A stretch of 45,518 nt of DNA from NCBI RefSeq assembly GCF_030068505.1, contig NZ_JAQOSO010000114.1, forward strand, positions 59,925 through 105,442. The letters run 5' to 3'. Below, piece after piece: positions 16,495 through 25,332 of the stretch. The stretch is from Roseofilum capinflatum BLCC-M114 (lineage in GTDB: Bacteria; Cyanobacteriota; Cyanobacteriia; Cyanobacteriales; Desertifilaceae). The notes beneath the pieces were generated by a model, which searched no databases, had not been told where the DNA came from, and saw nothing but the letters and a program-made list of their open reading frames with translations. Made by a program: the position numbers and the translations under genes. Numbering within the stretch: position 1 is the first letter of the stretch; every line of letters begins with the position of its first letter.

Positions 16495-16603
16495 ATGACA
16501 TACTGAAACCTTAAGTTGGGTTTGCATTCGGTGAGATTGACTATTGGGAGATTGATATGCTACACTAAAAAGGCTAAAAGTAAGGGCAACAACAATTATA
16601 AAA

Positions 16604-19213
16604 ATGAGTGGTTTTTTGACTCAAGAAGACTTTGAAACAATTTTTACATCGCACTTGAAAATTGAAACTTATTCAAAATCTATAGACTCACTATTTAGTT
16701 TACGCAGTTTAAGTAAAATCGATTACAAGCCTTATTACCAGAGAAATTATGTATGGGATAATCATAAAGCGACTTACTTTATTGAAAGTATTTTATTGGG
16801 TACTGAGATCCCCCCTCTTATATTTTTTAACAACGGTTCTGGCATTGAAGTAATTGATGGAAGGCAAAGGTTTGAAACAATAAAGCGTTTTAAAGAAAAC
16901 GAATTTTCATTGACAAGGAATGGTCTGACAGCCCTAAAGAAGATAGCTAAAGCAACTTATCAATCTTTACAAGCTAGTTCTGAAACTAAAAGTATAATTG
17001 ATTTATTTCTTGATGCCAAAATTAGAATTATAGAATTTGAAATAGTTAACGAACCTAGACTCAATCCAAGCCTGGAAGATAAAGTTAAAAAAGAAATATT
17101 TGGTAGATATAATTCTGGTATAACCCCTTTAAAGAAGCCAGAAATAGATAATGCTCTATATGATGAAGATTCAGTTTTTCAACATTTCAAGAATTTTGTA
17201 AAACAAAATTCTGAATTCTGCAATATGGTTACCGATCTTTTCTTGCCGAAGTCGAAGGATAGTGAAAGAGTGTCTGATAGTGGCAGAATATTACAGTTCA
17301 TTCGTAGGTATTTAGTTCTTTACAAGTTTCCTATTAGATATTACTCATGGGGAAACAATAGAACTGAAACCCTCGATAAATTGTATGAGCATATGGCAAA
17401 TGAGGTAGAAGATGTAAATTATTTATGTGATAGATTTGTAGAAAAAGTTCATCTAGTTCATCAAATGAAGCAGGTATTTACAGAACAAAGTTTAATTGTA
17501 AAACGACCAGCTTTTGAATGTTTGTTATGGGTGCTTCAGGTATTAGATGCTGAAGAAATAGATTTATCTAAGGTCAATACACCCAAATTTATTGAACGTT
17601 TAGGTCATGCAATTTCAGATAATAATGATAAGTTTGTTGATTCTCATTACTATCGTGTAGTTCAAGAACGTTTCTCATTTACAGCGAAGTTATTTGAGCA
17701 GGAATTTGGTGTAAATCTTCGTGCTTATGTAGAGGGTGATAAACAGACAAGAGATGAGTTAAATCTCATTAGGAAGAGTGAAAATGACGATACAATCACA
17801 AAACTGGGTGAATTAGAATCTCTAAGAGTAACAAAGCCAGAACCATCGCGAAATTCAATAGATGACATTGCGAGAGTGATGGATCGGAATATGTTTCTTG
17901 TTCGTCCTTCTTATCAAAGAGCAGAAGTAATTAATATATCTAAAGCATCTTCAATTATTGAAAGTATTCTTTTAGATATTAGTCTTCCTCCCATCTTTAT
18001 TTTTAAGCGTAAAGATGGCGTTTCAGAGGTGATAGATGGACAACAGCGCCTGTTAACAATTTTAGGTTTTATCGGTAAAAAGTATATGGATGAGAGTGGT
18101 CATCAATGTACAAGTAAAAATACAGGCTTTGCTTTAAAGGGATTAAAAATACTGAAGCATTTAAACAACAAAAAATACAACGATCTTAAAAATCTTGATC
18201 CTTCTTTACAAGATAAGATTTTAGACTTTGAACTATTCGTAGTTGAAATTCAAGAAAGTCTAAATCCAGATTTTAACCCTGTTGATCTTTTTGTTAGGCT
18301 CAATAATAAGCCATATCCAATTAGAGAGAATTCTTTCGAGATGTGGAATTCTTGGGTGGATAGAGAAATTATCGAAAATATTAGAGAGAATGTTGATAAG
18401 CATAGAAAGTGGTTTTATATTAAACTTGTAAAGAGCCGTAATGATAGAGATAGGATGGAAAACGAAGAACTTTATACATCCTTAGCATACCTTGAATGTC
18501 AGAGGCTCAAAAATAAGGAGGCTGATAAGTATTTGTACATTTATAATAGGAATGATGGTATAAATGTAAGGATGTGTTCATCGCACGAAATCACTAAGCT
18601 ACTTCAAAGTGTTTTTGAAGATGAAAAGGAAAAGACTAATTTTACAAAAAGTATCAAGAATGTGGAAAGCTTTGTAAAAAAAGTAAAGGTTATTTTGCTT
18701 GATAGGGATGTTGAAGGAGGAAAAGAAGAGTTGGATAAGTTTTTTGGGGATGAACTAAATTTGCTATTTAAAGCGCAAAGACAAGTTCGTTCATTTAGGC
18801 GTACAAAACAAGACTTTTATCTTCTTTGGTATCTTGTCAATCCACTTAACTTAGAAATGGTTAAATTTCATAGGTTAAAGATCAAACAAGATTTGCAAAA
18901 TATTTTTTCTAATTTGAGAAATTCTTCACAAAGTTTTACAAAAGATCTATTTTTAGAGAAAGTCAAGGATTTTCATCAAAGATATGCAATTAACCCAAGA
19001 AAAATTAAACTTTCTGAAGCCGAAAAGCTTGAAAAACTTAGAGGACAAGATCATCGCTGTGCTATTTCAGGATCACCTATATTTATAGGAGATGATATTG
19101 AGGTAGATCATAGTACACCGTTAAGCATAGGTGGAGAAGATTCTATAGAGAATCTTAAAATTACTCACAGTGATAGTAACAGAAAGAAAGGCTCTAAACT
19201 TATATCTGAATAA
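16604..19213 (+). CDS. Double DUF262 plus HNH nuclease protein (defence candidate)
   Basis: The 869-residue protein contains two DUF262 domains and an HNH domain in one chain. The first DUF262 has YYQRNYVW and DGRQR at 85-89; the second has RPSYQR and DGQQR at 478-482. DUF262 is the ParB/Srx-like nucleotide-hydrolase fold of GmrS, SspE and related restriction factors. The C-terminus has an HNH: CAISGSP, then DH at 835-836, ENL and HSDSNRKKGSK. Known relatives usually pair one DUF262 with DUF1524. The gene is clearly AT-richer than its neighbours, which suggests recent transfer. It stands alone next to the cassette island. Probable target: modified or foreign DNA. Confidence 0.88.
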   Translation: MSGFLTQEDFETIFTSHLKIETYSKSIDSLFSLRSLSKIDYKPYYQRNYVWDNHKATYFIESILLGTEIPPLIFFNNGSGIEVIDGRQRFETIKRFKENEFSLTRNGLTALKKIAKATYQSLQASSETKSIIDLFLDAKIRIIEFEIVNEPRLNPSLEDKVKKEIFGRYNSGITPLKKPEIDNALYDEDSVFQHFKNFVKQNSEFCNMVTDLFLPKSKDSERVSDSGRILQFIRRYLVLYKFPIRYYSWGNNRTETLDKLYEHMANEVEDVNYLCDRFVEKVHLVHQMKQVFTEQSLIVKRPAFECLLWVLQVLDAEEIDLSKVNTPKFIERLGHAISDNNDKFVDSHYYRVVQERFSFTAKLFEQEFGVNLRAYVEGDKQTRDELNLIRKSENDDTITKLGELESLRVTKPEPSRNSIDDIARVMDRNMFLVRPSYQRAEVINISKASSIIESILLDISLPPIFIFKRKDGVSEVIDGQQRLLTILGFIGKKYMDESGHQCTSKNTGFALKGLKILKHLNNKKYNDLKNLDPSLQDKILDFELFVVEIQESLNPDFNPVDLFVRLNNKPYPIRENSFEMWNSWVDREIIENIRENVDKHRKWFYIKLVKSRNDRDRMENEELYTSLAYLECQRLKNKEADKYLYIYNRNDGINVRMCSSHEITKLLQSVFEDEKEKTNFTKSIKNVESFVKKVKVILLDRDVEGGKEELDKFFGDELNLLFKAQRQVRSFRRTKQDFYLLWYLVNPLNLEMVKFHRLKIKQDLQNIFSNLRNSSQSFTKDLFLEKVKDFHQRYAINPRKIKLSEAEKLEKLRGQDHRCAISGSPIFIGDDIEVDHSTPLSIGGEDSIENLKITHSDSNRKKGSKLISE

Positions 19214-19378
19214 ATAGGAATTAAATCCCTCTCTTCTCTTACTTTCGGAGATTGCTATCGCTGTATTCTTTATAGAGAGAAACATTTGCCGAGCTGACTA
19301 GATTTTTTAGTTTTTGTTAGAACAAACCGTCGAAATCGCCAATTCTGCAAGAGTTCCAGAATTGAGTCAAGACAAACG

Positions 19379-21832
19379 CTAAAATTGCGTTCCGTCTAAG
19401 TTGGCATCGCTTAAATCTGCATGGGTTAAATCTGCTCCCTCTAATTGAGCCTCCGATAAGTTGGCTCCCATGAGTTTCGCTTGCCTTAAATTGGCTCCTC
19501 GGAGGTTGGTTTGGCTTAAGTTGGCGAAGATAAATTTCGTGCCTTGGAGTTGGGCGTTTTCTAAGTTGGCTTCCTGGAATTCGGTGCGGATGAAGTTGGC
19601 TTGGGAGAGGTTGATTCCGGGGAGTTGAGCGCCTTTTAAGTTCATGCCTTGGAAGTTTCTATCTCCGGCTGTGTAGCGATCGATTACTTCACTAATATCG
19701 GTGAGAGAAAGGGAGCGCTGAGGCTGTTGGGGGAGGGTAAAAGTTAGACTATTTTCTACTTGTAACAGTTGCTTAAACTCTTGATAAAGGGAATAGTTAC
19801 CCGTACCACTAATCCTAACCCAAGCTCTGGTTCGTGTCAAGGCAATAAACAGGTGATTTCGCAGGGATAAATTGCTCTCATCTTGGGCAATATGATCGAG
19901 GGCGATCGCGTAAACCATGTCCGCTTCATTTCCTTTGGCTTTCTCAATGCTAGAAACCGTCACACAACCGTCACGCCAAAACTCATTTTTAGAGCCAGAA
20001 TCCTGCTTTTGTCCCGGAAGATAGACATCAATGCCTTGTCTTAGGAGTGCCTCAACCACCATCGGCTCCAGTTGGCGCGTGTGAATTCGAGAACCCAACA
20101 GAATCACCAAAATATCTCGACTGGGTTTAAGTCCATCTTGGCGTAAATTTTGCCTTAACTGATAACCTAGATTCGCTAACTCTTCCTGGCGCGAGTCGTA
20201 AGATTGAAACTCAATTAGTGCCCCTGATGCTAACTGACTCACCGGATTTAAATCTGCATCCAGGGGACGAGTGAGAGTAATGGAACTGCCGGGTAACAGT
20301 TCGCCCTCAACCTGAAATCCTAGAGCTTGCCAATCCGATTTTTGGCATAACTCGGTTAAACATCCTTGGGGGCGAAAAATTCCCATGGCTAAACCGTAGG
20401 CAACCCTTAACACTTGGGCCGGAGTGCGATAGGATTTACAGAGGATTTCCGTTTTGGGAATATTGCCCGGATGAACTCCATTTAAGAGATGTGCCAACTC
20501 CGAGCCGAATAAGTCGCGCACCGTGGTTACTTGCTGGGGATCGAGATGTTGATATTCATCCATCGTCCAAATCAAGCGCCGTTGCTCTGGATGCAAGGGA
20601 TTACAAGGGCGTAGGGATTGGTAAGCTAACCAGTAAAAGGGTTGCTTTTGCTCGAATTTTATGTTATCTTGGACTAAGAAATCCTGTCCTTCATCAATAA
20701 AAAGAGCATCAAAAACTTGGGGTATCTTTCCCCGACGTAACAGGTCAATACAAACCTCCGCCAGGGCTTCATGGGGGGCATATCTTAAGGTGTCGGCAAC
20801 GGTGCGCGGAGCCACTCCAGAGAGACGACATAAGAAGCGGTAAAAACCGGGTTGTCCTTTGGCTCCCCAACCGTGAAAAACCCGCAAGTTGCGATTACGG
20901 GAAGTGTAACCCACTTGCCCTTCGCTAAAGTGACGGAGCCAGCGATCGAGTTGCTCGGTAATGGTTTGGTAAAGACTGCGGCTAAAGAAGACGATCGCGA
21001 TTTTCCAATCCGGATGTTTCAGGTGCATGTGGGCGGCTTTTTGGCAGAGAACCACAGTTTTCCCCGATCCGGCAATGCCGCGAATCCGTTGTACTCCGGG
21101 TGGAATGGTTTTAGCGAGAGTTTCTTGGGCTAAATCCAGTTGGGAAAACTGTTGTCTGGCTTGGGCTAAAATTTCGGCGCGACTGGGAGAGGGATATAAG
21201 CGCCATCGGCTACTGGGATTGGGTTGAAAAAGGGGAGTACCACCGATCAGAGAGCGCAAAAGTTGCCATTGCTGTTCGCTGAGGGGTGCGCCTGAAGTGA
21301 GGGGAGCGATAGTTTCAATCTGATGAAAAAGTTGGGCAATCGCAGTGACGCGCAGATGGTTTTCAAACAGAATAGGAGGAGCGGATAAGAGGCGATCGAA
21401 TTGTTTTTCTTGCCACTGTTCTTGGGTAATATAAGGTAGAGCCACGATCGCCCGACTCATCAAACCCAACTTTAACCCCGGTTCCCCCTCACACCGTCTC
21501 AGAATCGCCCAAACCTGCTGCTCTGCCTGCTGATAGGGCGATCCACTTTTCTGGTAAAATCCCTGATAATGCCAACGATGACCGCTAATTTGGGCGATTT
21601 GGTGAATCCGTATAGACTTGACTTCAATGACGATAATTCCCAATTGGCGATCCAGAATCAGAATATCCGGTTCCTTACGATGCTTACCCTGGGGAGAAAA
21701 CAGGGGATAGCGCCAATATGCCAAACAAGATCTATCGCTAAAGGCATCCTGTACCCTTTCCCATACCCGAAACTCCCCCCGCTCCCCCCCATTTCCAGCA
21801 ACTTCAGTGGTAATAAATTGCCCCTTCCCCAT
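19379..21832 (-). CDS. NERD nuclease-SF1 helicase with C-terminal pentapeptide repeats
   Basis: The 817-residue protein has three parts. The N-terminal NERD domain has D56, E70 and K72 (EPDILIL, IEVKS). A UvrD-like SF1 helicase core follows: Walker A GSGKT with K258, Walker B FIDEGQDF with D380, a VSSIEKAKGNEADMVY motif and the arginine motif HLFIALTRTRAWV. About 18 A(D/N)LXX pentapeptide repeats fill 725-817. NERD-helicase proteins include the Nhi anti-phage nuclease-helicase. The pentapeptide tail, a right-handed quadrilateral beta-helix that can mimic DNA, is an unusual addition. It is convergent with the DUF262-HNH gene. Confidence 0.88.
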   Translation of the reverse strand: MGKGQFITTEVAGNGGERGEFRVWERVQDAFSDRSCLAYWRYPLFSPQGKHRKEPDILILDRQLGIIVIEVKSIRIHQIAQISGHRWHYQGFYQKSGSPYQQAEQQVWAILRRCEGEPGLKLGLMSRAIVALPYITQEQWQEKQFDRLLSAPPILFENHLRVTAIAQLFHQIETIAPLTSGAPLSEQQWQLLRSLIGGTPLFQPNPSSRWRLYPSPSRAEILAQARQQFSQLDLAQETLAKTIPPGVQRIRGIAGSGKTVVLCQKAAHMHLKHPDWKIAIVFFSRSLYQTITEQLDRWLRHFSEGQVGYTSRNRNLRVFHGWGAKGQPGFYRFLCRLSGVAPRTVADTLRYAPHEALAEVCIDLLRRGKIPQVFDALFIDEGQDFLVQDNIKFEQKQPFYWLAYQSLRPCNPLHPEQRRLIWTMDEYQHLDPQQVTTVRDLFGSELAHLLNGVHPGNIPKTEILCKSYRTPAQVLRVAYGLAMGIFRPQGCLTELCQKSDWQALGFQVEGELLPGSSITLTRPLDADLNPVSQLASGALIEFQSYDSRQEELANLGYQLRQNLRQDGLKPSRDILVILLGSRIHTRQLEPMVVEALLRQGIDVYLPGQKQDSGSKNEFWRDGCVTVSSIEKAKGNEADMVYAIALDHIAQDESNLSLRNHLFIALTRTRAWVRISGTGNYSLYQEFKQLLQVENSLTFTLPQQPQRSLSLTDISEVIDRYTAGDRNFQGMNLKGAQLPGINLSQANFIRTEFQEANLENAQLQGTKFIFANLSQTNLRGANLRQAKLMGANLSEAQLEGADLTHADLSDANLDGTQF

Positions 21833-21910
21833 AGCTCATATCAAGTTCGTTGAATCAATTATAGTGGCGGGTAGATATAGCTAGTCTAAATGAGTTGTAC
21901 AACGGGAAAT

Positions 21911-21992
21911 GCCCTCTCCCTATATCCCTCTCCCGTGGGAGAGGGACTTTTCCCCCTTCTCCTGCGGGAGAAGGGGGTAGGGGGATGAGGGG
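21911..21992. repeat. Single copy of the GCCCTCTCCC double-hairpin repeat
   Basis: This 82-bp element has two hairpins, CCCTCTCCC-GT-GGGAGAGGG and CTTCTCC-TGCG-GGAGAAG, and ends in GGGGGATGAGGG. It is a diverged member of the family repeated three times at 23186-23492. It lies between two genes on the minus strand. The remaining bases up to 22090 include a TTGTTAATTGTTAATTGTTCATTG short direct-repeat run. Confidence 0.85.
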
Positions 21993-22090
21993 CAGCCATT
22001 ACATAACTCATTTAGGTTTGCTATAGATTGGCTGTTGCCGACATAAAAATTGTTCATTGTTAATTGTTAATTGTTCATTGTTCATTGACA

Positions 22091-23134
22091 TCACTCCACA
22101 ATTGCCCCTTTATCGCGCAAATGTTGCTTCAGGGCTGAAGACAATTTCGGGTTATCCTTAAAATAGGCTTGATTAACATTCGCCTTCTCAATATTCGCCT
22201 GTTTTAACAGAGTTCCCGTTAACCGTGCCTCCTGTAAATTCACATCCGTCAAATCTGCATAGGAAAGATCCGCATTTTCTAAATTGGCGCGGGATAAATT
22301 CGCTCGTTGCAGATATGCCCCCGATAAATTTGCCCCTTCCAAATTGGCATCACTCAAATCTGCGCGAGGTAAAATGGTGCGTAAATCTGCCCCTTGTAAA
22401 TTGGCATTCTGCAAATTCGCATCGCGCAAATTCGCATTACTTAAAATTGCCTTTTCTAGGTTGGCATGACTTAACTGGGCATGGGCTAAATCTGCTAAAC
22501 TTAAATCTGCCCCGCTTAAATTAGTTTCGGTTAAATTTGCGCCGCCTAAATTAGCATAATGAAAATTCATCTGGGCTAAATTTACTCCGGCAAAATCTGA
22601 AAGGGGATTTAAGCCTACCTGTTGGGCAATGTCTAAAATATCTTGGGGATGTTTTTCCAGTAATTGCTTGGCGATCGCCCATTGCTCCTCTAAACACTGC
22701 TGTTCCTGCTCCTCATCCTGCATCGCTTGATACACTTGACGCAAATTAAATAGAGCCTCTCCTTGCTGCCCCAAATCCCCCCATTCCTGAGCCAACTTTA
22801 AGCTTTGTTGATAATAGTTCAGAGCTTCGGGAAAATCCGGCAAACTGCTATAAACATTGCCCAAATTATTCAGGGCATTCCGTTGTCCTGGGCGATCGCC
22901 AACATCTTGCGCTAAACTTAGATGCTGCTTGTAATAGGCGATCGCCTCCTCAACCCTACCCAGCGCCTGACTCACCGCCCCCAAATTACCCAAAGCCGCC
23001 CCTTGGCGCTGGGCATTTTCCTCGGTACGGTAGACAGATAAAGCCTGTTCCCAGAGAGATTTCGCCCCCTCTAAATTCCCCCCTTGATACTCCTCAATTC
23101 CCTGTTTAAATAGCGTGTCGGCATCCTGAGACAT
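22091..23134 (-). CDS. TPR and pentapeptide-repeat protein
   Basis: The 347-residue protein begins with about four tetratricopeptide repeats (residues 5-140, e.g. ALGNLGAVSQALGRVEEAIAYY), followed by a linker and some 25 pentapeptide repeats (about 178-320; NLGGANLTETNLSGADLSLA-type). TPRs bind partner proteins; pentapeptide repeats form a beta-helix. There is no signal peptide. It is the second of three pentapeptide-repeat genes on this strand within 7 kb. The role is unknown. Confidence 0.88.
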   Translation of the reverse strand: MSQDADTLFKQGIEEYQGGNLEGAKSLWEQALSVYRTEENAQRQGAALGNLGAVSQALGRVEEAIAYYKQHLSLAQDVGDRPGQRNALNNLGNVYSSLPDFPEALNYYQQSLKLAQEWGDLGQQGEALFNLRQVYQAMQDEEQEQQCLEEQWAIAKQLLEKHPQDILDIAQQVGLNPLSDFAGVNLAQMNFHYANLGGANLTETNLSGADLSLADLAHAQLSHANLEKAILSNANLRDANLQNANLQGADLRTILPRADLSDANLEGANLSGAYLQRANLSRANLENADLSYADLTDVNLQEARLTGTLLKQANIEKANVNQAYFKDNPKLSSALKQHLRDKGAIVE

Positions 23135-23185
23135 AAGATAATTAGAATCAACTCAATCAAAATATAGCGCTTTCATTTGAGATCC

Positions 23186-23492
23186 GCCCTCTCCCTATAT
23201 CCCTCTCCCAAAGGAGAGGGACTTCTGCTCCCCATCTCCCGTGGGAGAAGGGGTTGGGGGATGAGGGCAACCACTCTTTTTCCTCCGACATCTGCCCTCT
23301 CCCTATATCCCTCTCCCAAAGGAGAGGGACTTTTCTCCCCATCTCCCGTGGGAGAAGGGGCTGGGGGATGAGGGCAACCACTCTTTTTCCTCCGACATCT
23401 GCCCTCTCCCTATATCCCTCTCCCAAAGGAGAGGGACTTTTCTCCCCATCTCCCGTGGGAGAAGGGGTTGGGGGATGAGGGCAACCACTCTT
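23186..23492. repeat. Three tandem copies of a ~107-bp double-hairpin repeat
   Basis: Units start at 23186, 23294 and 23401 (period 108 then 107). Each begins GCCCTCTCCCTATATCCCTC and contains two stems, CCCTCTCC-CAAA-GGAGAGGG and TCTCCC-GT-GGGAGA. Each ends GATGAGGGCAACCACTCTT, and the spacer TTTTCCTCCGACATCT joins them. The open frames through the array are by-products. It lies between the divergent starts of the TPR gene and the SDR gene, so it is part of both 5' regions. Confidence 0.92.
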
Positions 23493-23511
23493 CCTACTCC
23501 AAACAACTCCC

Positions 23512-24387
23512 ATGAAAAAACTACTCATCACCGGGGCAAGTGGCTTTTTAGGCTGGAACCTCTGCCCAATTGCCCAAACTCACTGGCAAGTATACGGAAC
23601 CTACCATACCCATGCCCTCAGCTTACCCCAGATTACCCTCTCCGCCCTTAATCTCCTGGACTTCAGCGCCCTAGAGCGCCTCTTCACCCACATTCAACCC
23701 GATGCTGTAATTCATACCGCCGCCCAATCCAGCCCCAACTATTGCCAAAATCATCCCCAAGAAACCGACAAAATTAACATTAACGCTGCCGTCAAAATTG
23801 CCCAACTCAGCGCCATTGCCGGAATTCCCTGCGTCTTTACCTCCACCGATCTCGTCTTTGATGGCACAAGCGCACCTTACCGAGAAAGCGATCGCCTATC
23901 CCCCGTTAACCATTATGGACAGCAAAAAGTAAAAGCAGAACAAGCCATGCGCCAAGCCTATCCCCAAGTCACCCTGTGCCGGATGCCTCTGATGTTCGGC
24001 GCAGCTCCTAGCCAGGGTAGCAGTTTTATCCAACCCTTTATTCGCGCCTTGCGAGCCAATCAACCCCTCGCCCTATTCACCGACGAATGGCGCACCCCCG
24101 TAAGCGCCACCACCGCCGCCCAAGGACTCCTGCTTGCCCTCAACCATCCAGGGGAACTCTTGCATCTTGGCGGCAAAGAGCGTATTTCCCGCTATCAGTT
24201 TGGGCAACTGATGGCAGAATCCCTACACCTGCCCACGGAGTTAATCCAACCCGCCCGCCAACAGGATGTCCCCATGGCAGCCCCCCGCCCCCAAGATGTC
24301 TCCTTAGACAGCTCCAAAGCCTTTGCCCTGGGCTATAATCCCCCGCCTCTACAGGCGCAATTAGAGGCACTCCAGGGGCAAGTTTAG
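23512..24387 (+). CDS. SDR-family NAD(P)-dependent sugar reductase (RmlD-like)
   Basis: The 291-residue extended short-chain dehydrogenase has the Rossmann motif GASGFLG (residues 8-14), the segment VIHTAAQ, a TSTDLVFDG strand and the catalytic YGQQK (Tyr, Lys). The order and the LDFSALERLFTHIQPDAVIHTAA region resemble dTDP-4-dehydrorhamnose reductase. No rml genes are adjacent, so the exact sugar is uncertain. It starts just after the three-copy repeat array. Confidence 0.85.
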   Translation: MKKLLITGASGFLGWNLCPIAQTHWQVYGTYHTHALSLPQITLSALNLLDFSALERLFTHIQPDAVIHTAAQSSPNYCQNHPQETDKININAAVKIAQLSAIAGIPCVFTSTDLVFDGTSAPYRESDRLSPVNHYGQQKVKAEQAMRQAYPQVTLCRMPLMFGAAPSQGSSFIQPFIRALRANQPLALFTDEWRTPVSATTAAQGLLLALNHPGELLHLGGKERISRYQFGQLMAESLHLPTELIQPARQQDVPMAAPRPQDVSLDSSKAFALGYNPPPLQAQLEALQGQV

Positions 24388-24393
24388 GGGTTC

Positions 24394-24408
24394 AGAAACC
24401 CGGTTCCT
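24394..24408. repeat. Palindrome copy near the SDR stop codon
   Basis: AGAAACCCGGTTCCT begins seven bases after the SDR stop. It has one mismatch from the dispersed palindrome. Confidence 0.8.
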
Positions 24409-24450
24409 TAGAGCAATACCTTCGCCAAAACCAAAAATGCCTTGATTCAT

Positions 24451-24532
24451 AGGTTGGGTTGAGGAACGTGCATGTCGGCGACAGCCGAAAACCCAACAAA
24501 TACGTTGGGTTTCACTTCGTTCAACCCAACCT
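24451..24532. repeat. 82-bp inverted-repeat element with nested hairpin
   Basis: Perfect 12-bp terminal inverted repeats: AGGTTGGGTTGA at 24451-24462 and TCAACCCAACCT at 24521-24532. A nested 8-bp hairpin, AACCCAAC (24490-24497) with GTTGGGTT (24504-24511), lies inside. It resembles a common cyanobacterial MITE-like repeat. It inflates the open frame upstream of the GNAT gene. Confidence 0.88.
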
Positions 24533-24641
24533 ACGGGAAAATGGCGAAGGTATTGTTAGAGTGTTAGGACAATTTAACATTAGTTTAATTGATTACCTGG
24601 ACTTGATATCAGTGAGCGTCAATCAAACCATTAACACCGTC

Positions 24642-25256
24642 ATGAATATCATTGCCTTAGAATCATCAAATTTTGCGATCGCCTCCGATTGCCTCTCAGC
24701 CGCATTCAGCCAAGATCCGCTCCTAAGTGAGTTCTTACCCGAAAACCCCAGCGCCAAACGAAGGGCGCTCAACCACGGCAACCAAGCCTTTCTCAGCTAC
24801 GCTAAGTCCTATCAGCACATTTACACCACGGCTGAACAGCTAAAAGGTGTGGCCATTTGGTTGCCCCCAGAAGCCTCCCAGATGAACTTATCTCAACTCT
24901 TGCCCTTGATAACATCAGGACTGCTCACTATTCCGTTTTATATGCGTTGGACACGGCTATTTGACTACATGCGTCTGATGGGGCAAACGCTACAGTTACA
25001 TGAGCAGATGGCTCCAGAACCCCATTGGTATTTAGCAATGCTAGGTGTTTCTCCAGAATACCAGGGGCAAGGCATTGGCGGCATGTTAATTCAACCCGTG
25101 CTACAAATAGCCGATCGCACCCAGACACCCTGTTATTTAGAAGCCTCTACACCTGGAGCGGTGCGATTTTACGAGCGCAATGGGTTTGAGGTCGTTTATC
25201 AAGGTTCATTTGGCGATCGCCAGTATTGGTCAATGAAACGGCAACCCAAGCATTAA
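24642..25256 (+). CDS. GNAT-family N-acetyltransferase
   Basis: The 204-residue protein has the acetyl-CoA-binding pattern LGVSPEYQGQGIGGMLI (QGQGIG), followed by CYLEASTPGAVRFYERNGFE, the usual end of the fold. The start is set at ATG 24642 because the longer frame runs back into the 82-bp repeat. The layout resembles small-molecule acetyltransferases with a helical insert (LITSGLLTIPFYMRW). The substrate is unknown. Confidence 0.88.
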   Translation: MNIIALESSNFAIASDCLSAAFSQDPLLSEFLPENPSAKRRALNHGNQAFLSYAKSYQHIYTTAEQLKGVAIWLPPEASQMNLSQLLPLITSGLLTIPFYMRWTRLFDYMRLMGQTLQLHEQMAPEPHWYLAMLGVSPEYQGQGIGGMLIQPVLQIADRTQTPCYLEASTPGAVRFYERNGFEVVYQGSFGDRQYWSMKRQPKH

Positions 25257-25332
25257 ACCGCACAACTCAAGAGAACCGATTACCGCCCGTTCCTGTCCGA
25301 GAAGCCCAAAGCGCTACAAGGTCATAACCCGT

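Noticed and set aside
21560-21860. Plus-strand 94-aa frame overlapping the NERD gene start
   Set aside because: It is antisense to the well-supported NERD domain and has no recognisable features.
23157-23531. Open frames on both strands through the GCCCTCTCCC repeat array
   Set aside because: They follow the repeat units, have repetitive translations, and appear on both strands, so they are by-products of the repeats.
24459-24641. Upstream extension of the GNAT frame
   Set aside because: The extra residues are encoded by the 82-bp inverted repeat; the start at 24642 fits the family.
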